In this document: one piece after another, positions 8,684-16,623 of the stretch | Layout of the letters: each line of letters starts with the position of its first letter | Position numbering within the stretch: the first letter of the stretch is position 1 | Assembly (NCBI GenBank): GCA_013373005.1 | Contig: JABXIP010000068.1 | Coordinates: 1 to 17,114, forward strand | DNA from: Cytophagia bacterium | GTDB taxonomy: Bacteria; Bacteroidota; Bacteroidia; Cytophagales; Cyclobacteriaceae | DNA: 17,114 nt | Reading direction: 5' to 3' | The notes under the pieces: model-generated | Database searches by the model: none | Seen by the model: the letters and a program-made list of their open reading frames with translations, nothing else | What the model was told of the DNA's origin: nothing | Position numbers and translations under genes: made by a program

Positions 8684-8691
8684 CAAATATA
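8684..8691 (-). promoter_or_regulatory. Candidate -7 element for the pterin synthase gene
   Basis: The minus strand reads TATATTTG, a perfect TAnnTTTG box, 18 nt upstream of the ATG at 8665. The -33 match is weak. Its presence over the upstream in-frame TTG decides the start codon of the gene. Confidence 0.45.
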
Positions 8692-8707
8692 CGGTAAATA
8701 CAATATA

Positions 8708-8726
8708 TGAGAGAGAGTGTCTCTCA
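8708..8726. other. Small inverted repeat between rfaD and the pterin synthase gene
   Basis: TGAGAGA (8708-8714) pairs with TCTCTCA (8720-8726) around a 5-nt loop, 10 nt after the rfaD stop codon. It has no run of T after it on the minus strand, so it could be a weak terminator, an operator upstream of the TATATTTG box, or chance. Confidence 0.3.
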
Positions 8727-8736
8727 AATTCAATTG

Positions 8737-9705
8737 TTAATAGTACTCTCCGCTATTGAGGTAATGCTTAACATAATCCGAAACCCCATCTTCCAAAGAG
8801 GTGAACTCCTGCGAAAAACCAATTTCCTTCAGCTTGGTCATTCTAGCCTCAGTGAAGTACTGGTACTTATCTCTGATATCTTCCGGAGTATCTATGAAAG
8901 AGATATTCTCCTCAACACCCATTGCTTTAAAGGTAGCTCTTACCAGATCCAGGAAGGTTCTTGCCTTACCACTCCCAAGATTGTAGATAGCAGAATCTTT
9001 GCGGTGATGCATGAGGAAATAGCAGACATCCACCACATCTTTCACATATACAAAGTCGCGCATTTGCTCACCATCTTTAAAATCCGGATTGTGAGACCTG
9101 AAAAGTTTCATACCACCTGTTTTGCCAATCTGGTTATAGGCATGCATAATAACCGAGGCCATTCTGCCTTTATGGTATTCATTAGGTCCATAGACATTAA
9201 AGAACTTCAAGCCAGCCCAGAATAGAGGTTGTTCAGTTTGCTTCAACACCCATTTGTCGAATTCATTTTTAGAGATACCGTAAGGGTTTAAAGGCTCCAG
9301 CTGTTCTATTACATCATGGTCATCGTTGTAACCGTGTTCTCCTCCTCCGTATGTTGCGGCCGAAGAAGCGTATACCAAAGGAATCTGATATGCAACACAC
9401 TTTTGCCAAACCTGCTTAGAGTATTCTAAATTTAAGTGATTTAGCAGTTCTGTATCGAACTCAGTAGTATCCGTTCTCGCTCCCAAATGAAAAATGAACT
9501 CAACCTGTTTGAAATTTGCATCGAGCCAATTGAAAAACGCTTCTCTCTCTACCTTCTCAGTAATTGATTTTTGTTCCAGGTTCTTAAGCTTATCCGGGTA
9601 ATTCTTGAAATCATCAACTACCACCACATTCTTAAACCCTTCCTGGTTCAACTTTCCTACCAAACAACTGGCGATAAAACCAGCAGCACCTGTTACTACT
9701 ATCAT
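8737..9705 (-). CDS. rfaD: ADP-L-glycero-D-manno-heptose 6-epimerase
   Basis: Also called hldD. This NADP-dependent short-chain dehydrogenase-like epimerase makes the ADP-L-heptose used in the lipopolysaccharide inner core. The Rossmann motif GAAGFIA is at 6-12. HLGARTDTTEFD (73-84) and YGPNEYHKGRMASV are hallmarks that separate it from UDP-glucose epimerases. The catalytic pair Tyr142/Lys146 lies in NPYGISKNEFD, with Ser114/Ser115 upstream. At 322 residues it is slightly longer than E. coli HldD (310). No other LPS gene is adjacent. It implies an outer membrane with heptose-containing LPS. A good promoter was not found in its 67-nt upstream gap. Confidence 0.95.
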   Translation of the reverse strand: MIVVTGAAGFIASCLVGKLNQEGFKNVVVVDDFKNYPDKLKNLEQKSITEKVEREAFFNWLDANFKQVEFIFHLGARTDTTEFDTELLNHLNLEYSKQVWQKCVAYQIPLVYASSAATYGGGEHGYNDDHDVIEQLEPLNPYGISKNEFDKWVLKQTEQPLFWAGLKFFNVYGPNEYHKGRMASVIMHAYNQIGKTGGMKLFRSHNPDFKDGEQMRDFVYVKDVVDVCYFLMHHRKDSAIYNLGSGKARTFLDLVRATFKAMGVEENISFIDTPEDIRDKYQYFTEARMTKLKEIGFSQEFTSLEDGVSDYVKHYLNSGEYY

Positions 9706-9772
9706 TGACTCGATTATTAAAACCTCTGCAATTTAATGAGTCTAAAATAAAGGAATTGGTTCAATCGGATAT

Positions 9773-9799
9773 AAAAAAAGCCGACTCTACTGAGCCGAC
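9773..9799 (-). terminator. Rho-independent terminator after the plug-domain lipoprotein gene
   Basis: In the minus-strand RNA an 8-bp stem with two G-U pairs (9792-9799 with 9780-9787, loop 9788-9791) is followed by seven U residues (complement of 9773-9779). The two wobble pairs make the hairpin good only in minus-strand RNA; in plus-strand RNA they would be A-C mismatches, which fixes the direction. Confidence 0.8.
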
Positions 9800-9828
9800 C
9801 TATGCGAATTTAGAATTAAGAACTTTAT

Positions 9829-10230
9829 CTATTTAGAAGATGACTTGGATGTAATCATTATTACACCTCCTCTACCCTCTTGACCAAACCTATTGGTGGC
9901 CGACATTCCATTAAGTACTTTTATGGATTTGATATTAGTTGGAGTAATTACGGAGTTGGCCTGAGCATAGCTATTGCCTATGACCACATTGTCTATAACA
10001 AACAATGGCTGAACCTCAGCTATACCACCACCTCCTCCTCCACGAAGAATTATATTAGGGTTTGAGTCTGTTCCAGACACAGTAATACCTGGAACGGACC
10101 TTAGTGCCTGAGCCAAAGTAGCATACTGATCGTAGCTCTTTTCTGCTGAACTAGATGTAGGCACAGATGGCCCGCAAGACACAAGTGCGTAAAAGCAAAA
10201 CAAAGTGATTATATAGATTCTTTTCTTCAT
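9829..10230 (-). CDS. Small lipoprotein consisting of an isolated TonB-receptor plug domain
   Basis: A 133-residue protein with a lipoprotein signal peptide (KKR, hydrophobic stretch, lipobox LVSC, lipidated Cys19). The rest resembles only the plug domain of a SusC-like TonB-dependent receptor: LAQALRSVPGITVSG (39-53), NIILRGGGGGG (59-69), PLFVIDNVVIGN (75-86), and IKSIKVLNGMSATNRFGQEGRGGVIMITSK (100-129). The last part closely parallels residues 205-231 of the neighbouring SusC-like protein (VLKGLAASALYGQEGRNG). There is no beta-barrel and no reading-frame remnant of one downstream, since a terminator follows. Six glycines in a row come from a GGA/GGT tract. It is probably a membrane-anchored periplasmic or surface protein; its function is unknown. 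Confidence 0.85.
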   Translation of the reverse strand: MKKRIYIITLFCFYALVSCGPSVPTSSSAEKSYDQYATLAQALRSVPGITVSGTDSNPNIILRGGGGGGIAEVQPLFVIDNVVIGNSYAQANSVITPTNIKSIKVLNGMSATNRFGQEGRGGVIMITSKSSSK

Positions 10231-10285
10231 AATGTATTTATTAAAAGGTTATTAACCCTGGATAGTTGCTAAACAAACAGAGATT

Positions 10286-10315
10286 CTATCACCTATTTTT
10301 AAAGTCGCTATCAAA
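10286..10315 (-). promoter_or_regulatory. Upstream element shared with the susC-like gene (copy 1)
   Basis: The minus strand begins TTTGATAGC (complement of 10307-10315) and ends ATAG (complement of 10286-10289). An alignable 29-bp copy at 16067-16095 lies upstream of the susC-like gene; about 22 of 29 aligned positions agree with one gap. It is 56 nt upstream of the plug lipoprotein ATG. A common promoter or operator is inferred. Confidence 0.4.
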
Positions 10316-10361
10316 CCCGAAATACTCCTGGAATCAGAGTATAGTTCTTATTAACATTTGA

Positions 10362-10390
10362 TAAGGACTACCTCAATGAGGTAGTCCTTA
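10362..10390 (-). terminator. Strong hairpin at the end of the Sus operon, without a T-run
   Basis: A perfect 13-bp stem (10362-10374 with 10378-10390) and 3-nt loop lie 5 nt after the stop codon of the last operon gene. On the minus strand it is followed by TATCAAATG, not by T residues. It is probably the operon's 3' end, either as an atypical terminator or as a block to RNA decay. Confidence 0.6.
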
Positions 10391-10395
10391 ATGGT

Positions 10396-11292
10396 TTATT
10401 GTTTTTCAATTATGGTTGTTGACGAACCAAAACTACCAGCCGACACTCTTTGCGTAGTCGTAATGATGATTCTATGACCAGCACACTCGAAAGTAAAGCC
10501 TGAACCACTCAAGGTAGTCTGGCCGTATGTTCCATGAACATACATTTCCTGCGTTTCAGCAGTAGTTGTCTGGTCGGCATTCAGGGTGATGATGAAATCC
10601 TTAGCACCAGTTGCTCCTCTTCTGGTCTGAGCATCAATCAAAGTAATTTGATTGTCACCGGGGCCAGCTACTACTTCAACCGTTCCGCTGGTTGTTCCCA
10701 ACCAACCATTCTGAATGAAGTCGTATGTTCCGGCATAGGTAGATGCATCTGGTGGACTTGGACAAGCAATAGTCAGATCAAACAACATGGCATTCCTATA
10801 TCCATCTGTGTATAGGTTTGGCTGAGTAGTTCCTCCAAACTCATTATCATCAAAATCAGCATCTAGTGGAGCAGTATCAAAAACAACTCCATCATCTCGA
10901 ATGGCCTCTCCTATGAAACTTAGCGTTTGTCCAAATTCAAAATCAGCCGTGCTACCTCCAATAGCCGTGGCTACGTTTTGGGCCGTAATGTTAATTGACA
11001 CTTCACCTGTCAACTCTGTGAAAGAATTCACTAAAAAAGTGTCGCCATTATCTATCACGTAGAGATTATAGGCGCTCAGATTTCCGTTTACATCTTCAAT
11101 TGCCGCATCGTATACAAATGTTGCAGGGTCTGAAGTACCAATGAGAGGGTTGAATGCATCGACAAAACGAACAAATCCTCCTCTTTCTAATTTAAAGAAC
11201 ACCTCATTTCTAAAGCTATCTTCATCTGTACATGAAACAGCCGCGAAAATTGCTACGAGGACTGCGAGTATATATTTGTTATTAATCTTCAT
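10396..11292 (-). CDS. Lipoprotein of unknown function, third gene of the Sus-type operon
   Basis: A 298-residue protein with a lipoprotein signal peptide (lipobox AVSC, lipidated Cys21) followed by acidic TDEDSF. I do not recognise a named family. Two parts can be seen: residues about 30-175, beta-rich with VSINITAQNV and an Asp-rich loop (DADFDDNEFGG, 144-154); and residues 178-298, starting SPPDASTYAGTYDF, also beta-rich and Thr/Gly-rich. Cys177 and Cys270 could form a disulfide. It starts 11 nt after the SusD-like gene and so is co-transcribed. By position it may be a surface-exposed ligand-binding partner, as SusE/SusF-like proteins are in starch systems, but no sequence match to them is claimed. 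Confidence 0.8.
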   Translation of the reverse strand: MKINNKYILAVLVAIFAAVSCTDEDSFRNEVFFKLERGGFVRFVDAFNPLIGTSDPATFVYDAAIEDVNGNLSAYNLYVIDNGDTFLVNSFTELTGEVSINITAQNVATAIGGSTADFEFGQTLSFIGEAIRDDGVVFDTAPLDADFDDNEFGGTTQPNLYTDGYRNAMLFDLTIACPSPPDASTYAGTYDFIQNGWLGTTSGTVEVVAGPGDNQITLIDAQTRRGATGAKDFIITLNADQTTTAETQEMYVHGTYGQTTLSGSGFTFECAGHRIIITTTQRVSAGSFGSSTTIIEKQ

Positions 11293-11303
11293 GATATCAG
11301 TTA

Positions 11304-12878
11304 TTAGTTAATGAAACCTGCAGGGTTAGTATCCCAGAACACCTGATCCGTTACTTGTTTCTGAGAATTGAAATCTTCATTTGAATTTGAGTTCAATTCA
11401 CTTTCTGGCAAGAAATAGCTTCGAACAAAAGCTCCCGCTGCAATAACCGGAGACTGCAGGAATGAAGGATAACCTGTTCTTCTATAGTTATTATATGGAA
11501 GCATTCCGCTCGTAAATGATGAGATATACCATTCACGGATAATAATGTCTAATTTTTCAGCATCGGTGGCGGCAACATATTCTGCCAAAACCTCAGCCAC
11601 ATAGTCATCAATCTGAGCATCAGTCATATTGCTTGGTGAGAAACTTCTCACCTTACCTAAAGCCTGTCTCATTCCTTCCTCAAGATAAACCGCTGCATCT
11701 CCCGTAGTATTCAAGGTCAATGCCGATTCAGCCATCATGAACTGAGTCCATGAAGAAAGGTGCAAAGGATGAATTCCATTACCCTGAGCACTTGTTTGAG
11801 ATGCAGCAATAAATGCTCCTTCATCGTAAGCTCCCATGGCCGGATAGATACCATAAGTGGTTCTTAAATTTCCATCATTAGGAATACCCTCATTATCTGC
11901 ATGATCTCTACCATAGTACATATCTCCGATATAACAGAAGTCATAGCTAGCATCTCCAGCACATGGAAGTAAACCACTTGGATTACTTGACAAATCTCTA
12001 TCAGTCTGTCTGTAGAAATAATAGGTCATTCTAGGGTCAGTAACAGTCATTGAGTCTTTCATATATGACATTAACCCATTGCTCATGTATCCTCCCGCTC
12101 CATTGATATAGTTACCAGTGTAAAGCGGATGTCTACTTTCTATTGGAGCCGTATTGGTACCATATTGAAATTGCAGGTCCTCGCTGATTTCATCTATTAG
12201 CAACCCTCCAGCTATTAAGGCATTGATGCCGGCAGTTGACTCAGAAGGCGATACCAATCTGGTTTGCAAATACATTCTAAGCTTCAAAGTATTCGCATAC
12301 TTAACCCACGCAGATGCATCGCCACCAAAGTAAAGATCATTGAGCGGTGCTCTTCCAGTACCCTGTAAATTGGCAATGCCTTCATCTATCATTGCAAAAG
12401 CAGCTGCATATATCTCCTCACCAGAATCTAAACCAGGATTAGGGAATTCGTTAGGACTATTAGCTTCTGAGAAAACCGCTGTTCCTATATAATCCACAAG
12501 ATTCACATACATGGTCGCTAAGATTACCTGAGCCGCACCTAAATGGAAAGTATATCCATCTCTCTCGGCAAAGGTTTCCAATGCCTGAATGTTAGTGCCC
12601 GTATTGTACGTGGTAGACCACAGTCCATTCATAGAGCCCTGTCCAGGCGTGTAGGTTCCGAATTGATTCACCAACCTGATTGATTGATCAGTCAAGTTAT
12701 CCGAACCTCTCATCTGATTTAAAAAGTTGAATTGTATGGTATTGAAAACCAAATCAACATTGGCCGACTCAAGGTTTAGTGAGTCAGGGTTCTCCTGTAA
12801 ATCCAAATCCAAGGTTTCACAAGAAGCAACACCTATTACCAAGGCCAACAAAAATGTTCTAAATATATTCAGTTTCAT
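11304..12878 (-). CDS. SusD/RagB-family outer-membrane lipoprotein
   Basis: A 524-residue lipoprotein (lipobox VASC, lipidated Cys20). SusD-like proteins cap a SusC channel on the cell surface and bind the ligand. The helical TPR-like pattern is seen in QVILATMYVNLVDYIG (117-132), with the family motif DASAWVKYANTLKLRMYLQTRL (187-208). The order of motifs suits the SusD-like_2 subgroup more than classic starch SusD. Near the C-terminus IIREWYISSFTSGMLPYNNYRRTGYPS corresponds to the ERRxEL...RRTG region. It starts 10 nt after the susC-like gene and is co-transcribed with it. The ligand cannot be predicted, as no degradative enzyme is present. Confidence 0.93.
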   Translation of the reverse strand: MKLNIFRTFLLALVIGVASCETLDLDLQENPDSLNLESANVDLVFNTIQFNFLNQMRGSDNLTDQSIRLVNQFGTYTPGQGSMNGLWSTTYNTGTNIQALETFAERDGYTFHLGAAQVILATMYVNLVDYIGTAVFSEANSPNEFPNPGLDSGEEIYAAAFAMIDEGIANLQGTGRAPLNDLYFGGDASAWVKYANTLKLRMYLQTRLVSPSESTAGINALIAGGLLIDEISEDLQFQYGTNTAPIESRHPLYTGNYINGAGGYMSNGLMSYMKDSMTVTDPRMTYYFYRQTDRDLSSNPSGLLPCAGDASYDFCYIGDMYYGRDHADNEGIPNDGNLRTTYGIYPAMGAYDEGAFIAASQTSAQGNGIHPLHLSSWTQFMMAESALTLNTTGDAAVYLEEGMRQALGKVRSFSPSNMTDAQIDDYVAEVLAEYVAATDAEKLDIIIREWYISSFTSGMLPYNNYRRTGYPSFLQSPVIAAGAFVRSYFLPESELNSNSNEDFNSQKQVTDQVFWDTNPAGFIN

Positions 12879-12888
12879 TTTCTTCAGT

Positions 12889-15800
12889 TTATAGTGTTAG
12901 TCTTAGAGATACCGCATACTGCCTCATGGTAGGATCTGCCTGAGTATCGAAGCCTCTACCGTTTGCGTTGCTAGAGCTCACCTCAGTATCCAGGTTCATA
13001 TACTTAGGCATATTGAATGCCTTAAACCATACGTTCTGAACATTGAATGACAAACTCGCAGCCTGGAACGGAGACTTCTCCATTAGGCTATAAGGCAACG
13101 AATAAGAAAGGTTAATCTCCCTGATTCTAAGAATTGTACCGTCATATACAGAGTTATCGTTAACATCGATGGTGTTAAGGAAATACAGATCGTTTGCTCC
13201 TAGCTGTATGTTATTCCTGATTTTCTGGCCATTCTCATCCAATAATACTTCACCTGTGGTTGGATTGCCGAAGTAGCCAGGAATGATATAAGTACCATCT
13301 CTGTCTTCTGTATCTCTGGTTGTTCCTCTTCTTAGCAGGTTATTGGCAGTTCGAGAATAGATATCTCCACCATGAACGTAGTCTAACTGAATATTCAAGT
13401 TGAAATTCTTATACCTCAAGGTATTGATCATTGTATACTTGAAGTCAGGGTTTGGATCTCCTACCACTTTGTTAGGCAAACCAGCTTCACCACTACCGAT
13501 GATAGTTCCATCTTCAGGGTTGATAAGTGCATTGCCTTCCTCATCCCTAACCACATAGCTCAATCTGAATACATTCAGTGCCTCACCTTCAATGGCATAG
13601 TTTAGGCCATTTGCCAGATTGATGAATTCCTCCGGCAAATCAATAACCGTGGTTTCATATGCAGTGAAGTTGTTAGTAATTGACCATGTAAAGTCATTGG
13701 TCTGAATTGGATAAACCGTAACAGCTGCTTCAACACCTTTAGTATCAATCTGGCCTGCATTAATTACAGTAGATGAGAAACCAGTAGACACAGGAAGTGA
13801 GCGACTCAACACCTGATCTTTACTGATTCTTTTATAAAGACTTAGATCAACCTTGACCATATTATTAAATAGCCTGGCATCTAATCCCAACTCTATTTCT
13901 CGCAATCTTTCCGGCTTCAAATTCGGATTTGGCTGAAAACTGGAGATAGCATTGGTAGAGATATTTGTTCCATCGTTGGTAATGAAAGCCTGAGCATTTG
14001 CTGACAATACTGGTCGGGTCTGGAATGGACCAGGGAAGCCTGCCGATGTTCCAAAACCAACTCTCAACTTAAGATAGTTAAGTACGTCTGATTGTAGCGA
14101 TTGCCAAACCGAAGTAGGCAAGAAAGACAAGGAAGCAGAAGGATAGAAAAGACTTCTATTCTCCTTCTCAACCTGAGAACCCCAATCATTAGCACCTGCC
14201 AACGTCAAGAACATGTAATCTCTGTAGGCTAATTCTGCCTGGCCATAAGCACTTAGGGTATTTACCCTTCTATCTATATTACCATTAGGCTGATGTGAAG
14301 TAAAGTTACCATGTCTGAAGAAGCCATAAACAACTTGCCCGCTACTCGTTAGTCCGAAAGACTCACTATTCAAACTTCTAGACCTTAAGCCAATGTTGGC
14401 ATTCAGCTCTAAATCTGGAGTAAGCTCAATAGAATTGAGGTTAAAAAGCACATTATGGTCAAAGTTTACACTTTGGCTATTTGAGGTAGACATACTACCG
14501 ATACCTTGATTACTCAACCCACCCTTATTGGTTCTAGAGTAACTCATTGTATTATAGGCATCCAAACCTAATCTATAGCCAATGGAAAACTTCTCATTAA
14601 TATCCCATGTTAGCGCTACTTTACCTAGAAATCCTTTTCTTTCAGATTTACTGAAGGTGTTCTTCAATTGCCATAGAGGGTTTTCAAGATCAGCTCTATA
14701 GAATACATTCGAATAATCTAACGGGCTCTCGAAAGGAAGTCCCATAAGATCTAGGTTTCTTGGTAGGTAGAGCAACCTATCAAACACGTTAAAGGTAGGT
14801 CTGGTAGTCTTATTTTCAGAGTAGCTAAAAGTAGTATTCAATGAGAGATTATCAGTCAACTCAGAATTTATACTGGTTGCCATATTCAATCTTCGTTGAG
14901 TATTTTCATCTACATAGCCGGTTTGTTCAACCAAACCAGTACTGAATCCTATGCTAGTTTTACCGGCCACCACATTAGCATTGACGCTCGTGTTGGATCC
15001 ATAATTCTTATGGAAAAATCCGGTAACATTATCAGGAAAGGCCTGATAGTCTACATCTCCCTGTAAGTCTGGGAATAACACATCATAACCCGGAACACTT
15101 CCAGTTGCATAATGTCCTGGCACTATGTATCCATCATCGAATCTACCTCCCCAGTTGCCTATGTAAGTAACATTCGGGAAGTTATCTGCGCCCTGACCAT
15201 AAGTATTTTGGAACTCAGGAAGGTTAGAAACTTCATTCATAACAATTTGCTGATTCACTGTTAGCGTGAAATTTCTCCTGTCGTCTAGCTTCTGGCTAGT
15301 CTTGGTAGTAACGATGATTACACCATTTCTACCTTCCTGACCATAAAGGGCAGAAGCAGCCAGTCCCTTTAAGACATTGATATCTGCAATGTTATTTGGG
15401 TCCAAGTCCTGAAATCTATCGAAATCGTAATAGACGCCATCAACAACAACCAGTGCATTATTATCACCAGTAGCTGAAGATTGACCTCGGATTTGGATGT
15501 TAGCCTGTCTTCCAAAGAATCCACCAGGAGTAATTACATCAACTCCGGGAACCTTTCCTTTCAACAGCCTGGCAACATCCGGCTCTGGTCTTGTTTCAAT
15601 GAGCTCTTTCTCAACCTGCCCAATTGAGTACCCCAAAGATTTCTTGTCTCTGGCAATACCCTGTGCGGTAACCACAACCTCTCCTAAGGTAGTAGCATCA
15701 GGCTCAAGAATAACATTGATAACTGTTTGATTACCCACGGCTACCTCTTGGCTTATATATCCGAGATATCTAAACACAAGTGTTGAGCCTGCAGGAGCTT

Positions 15801-15993
15801 CAATTCTGTATGTACCGTCTAAACCGGTTGGAGTACCCTGTGTGGTACCTTTGATTAGCACGGTCACCTGCGGTAAGGGCAGTCCATCATCTGAACCTGT
15901 TACCTTTCCTGTGACCACTTTGTCTTGGGCCTGGGCTAAAGAGTGGCAAATCAATAACCCGACCGTGACGAAAGTCAGTAAAACTCTCTTCAT
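12889..15993 (-). CDS. SusC/RagA-family TonB-dependent outer-membrane receptor
   Basis: A 1034-residue outer-membrane transporter that, with the SusD-like lipoprotein, moves a ligand into the periplasm using TonB energy. The signal peptide ends near AQA (residues 20-22). A carboxypeptidase-regulatory-like domain follows (about 26-98, ending in VINVILEPDA), then the SusC junction TLGEVVVTAQG (102-112), the plug domain (about 115-232, with QIRGQSS, LVVVDGVYYD and YGQEGRNGVIIVTTK), and a 22-strand-type barrel to the C-terminus, which ends LRLTL. There is no N-terminal STN signalling domain, so direct control through an anti-sigma factor is unlikely. First gene of a three-gene operon. Confidence 0.96.
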   Translation of the reverse strand: MKRVLLTFVTVGLLICHSLAQAQDKVVTGKVTGSDDGLPLPQVTVLIKGTTQGTPTGLDGTYRIEAPAGSTLVFRYLGYISQEVAVGNQTVINVILEPDATTLGEVVVTAQGIARDKKSLGYSIGQVEKELIETRPEPDVARLLKGKVPGVDVITPGGFFGRQANIQIRGQSSATGDNNALVVVDGVYYDFDRFQDLDPNNIADINVLKGLAASALYGQEGRNGVIIVTTKTSQKLDDRRNFTLTVNQQIVMNEVSNLPEFQNTYGQGADNFPNVTYIGNWGGRFDDGYIVPGHYATGSVPGYDVLFPDLQGDVDYQAFPDNVTGFFHKNYGSNTSVNANVVAGKTSIGFSTGLVEQTGYVDENTQRRLNMATSINSELTDNLSLNTTFSYSENKTTRPTFNVFDRLLYLPRNLDLMGLPFESPLDYSNVFYRADLENPLWQLKNTFSKSERKGFLGKVALTWDINEKFSIGYRLGLDAYNTMSYSRTNKGGLSNQGIGSMSTSNSQSVNFDHNVLFNLNSIELTPDLELNANIGLRSRSLNSESFGLTSSGQVVYGFFRHGNFTSHQPNGNIDRRVNTLSAYGQAELAYRDYMFLTLAGANDWGSQVEKENRSLFYPSASLSFLPTSVWQSLQSDVLNYLKLRVGFGTSAGFPGPFQTRPVLSANAQAFITNDGTNISTNAISSFQPNPNLKPERLREIELGLDARLFNNMVKVDLSLYKRISKDQVLSRSLPVSTGFSSTVINAGQIDTKGVEAAVTVYPIQTNDFTWSITNNFTAYETTVIDLPEEFINLANGLNYAIEGEALNVFRLSYVVRDEEGNALINPEDGTIIGSGEAGLPNKVVGDPNPDFKYTMINTLRYKNFNLNIQLDYVHGGDIYSRTANNLLRRGTTRDTEDRDGTYIIPGYFGNPTTGEVLLDENGQKIRNNIQLGANDLYFLNTIDVNDNSVYDGTILRIREINLSYSLPYSLMEKSPFQAASLSFNVQNVWFKAFNMPKYMNLDTEVSSSNANGRGFDTQADPTMRQYAVSLRLTL

Positions 15994-16066
15994 TTATCGT
16001 ATGTTTTAGTTAATAGTTAGTTGGATAACACATCCACTTTGCCACATAATTTATTGCCTATTAACC

Positions 16067-16095
16067 CTATAGCCTTCTTTTATATTGCTATCAAA
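16067..16095 (-). promoter_or_regulatory. Upstream element shared with the plug lipoprotein gene (copy 2)
   Basis: The minus strand reads TTTGATAGC (complement of 16087-16095), then 16 nt, then ATAG. It lies 73 nt upstream of the susC-like ATG and aligns with 10286-10315 upstream of the plug lipoprotein gene. Just downstream both sites also have AGGGTTAATA (complement of 16059-16068 and of 10250-10259), at different distances. Probably part of the Sus operon promoter. Confidence 0.4.
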
Positions 16096-16338
16096 ACATT
16101 TACCTTTTTAGTATTTTATTCGTACAATCATGCTATTATCAAAATTATATTTTTAATCAACTCATTTATACAGATAAGTACACTATTAATTCATTACGCT
16201 GTTTTAAAGAATATATTCTTTTAGAATAGCATTCATATATTATTTATCATATTTTTTATTTCCCTTTATCCATTTATTTATAAATAATAATAGTACAATT
16301 CGGTGCTCACAAATCAGTACAATATATTCCGTAAACGA

Positions 16339-16369
16339 TTGCCTAAAAAAGTATTTATTTTTACTTTTT
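16339..16369 (+). promoter_or_regulatory. Possible plus-strand promoter in the inter-Sus gap
   Basis: TTG at 16339-16341, a 20-nt spacer and TACTTTTT at 16362-16369 differ from TTG-N19-TAnnTTTG by one spacer base and by the last base. In this AT-rich stretch such a match can arise by chance. Confidence 0.25.
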
Positions 16370-16386
16370 ACCATATTTTATTCTGT

Positions 16387-16623
16387 ATGAAAGGTCTTGA
16401 AATTTACCTTAATGGAGATTCCATGGCGCAATCGGTTATTAGCAGGAGCTACTTCAAGGGTTTATTAGCAATTGCATGCGCGTTGCATCAATTGTAATCA
16501 TGTAACCCAATCAATAAAACCTTAGTTATCACTCAAGAAAACATAGCTCAACAAGCTTATGGTGATAGGGGGATTGACTACAACACAGAATTCATGAACT
16601 TATCAATATTAGGAGGGCTATAA
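16387..16623 (+). pseudogene. Possible broken small lipoprotein gene or non-coding transcript
   Basis: From ATG 16387 the plus strand encodes 36 residues ending GLLAIACALHQL and is stopped by TAA at 16495-16497. The same frame stays open from there to TAA at 16621-16623, giving SCNPINKTLV...AYGDRGIDYNTEFMNLSILGGL. Across the stop the pattern is basic residues (RSYFK), a hydrophobic stretch, then L-stop-S-C, which looks like a lipoprotein signal peptide with a stop inside the lipobox. A promoter-like sequence precedes it and a hairpin follows 4 nt after the second stop. It may equally be a chance reading frame within a short RNA. I recognise no family. Confidence 0.2.

Noticed and set aside
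10015..10040. GGA/GGT tract encoding six glycines, considered as a phase-variable repeat
   Set aside because: The units are mixed GGA and GGT in a multiple of three, so slippage would only change the number of glycines and not the frame.
16021..16224. Plus-strand frame of 67 residues in the inter-Sus gap
   Set aside because: It is made of AT-rich sequence giving a Phe/Ile/Leu-rich peptide, overlaps the susC leader element, and has no promoter or ribosome-binding signal.
16303..16386. Upstream extension of the plus-strand frame from GTG at 16303
   Set aside because: This part covers the candidate promoter and is low-complexity AT-rich sequence; ATG 16387 fits better if anything there is translated.
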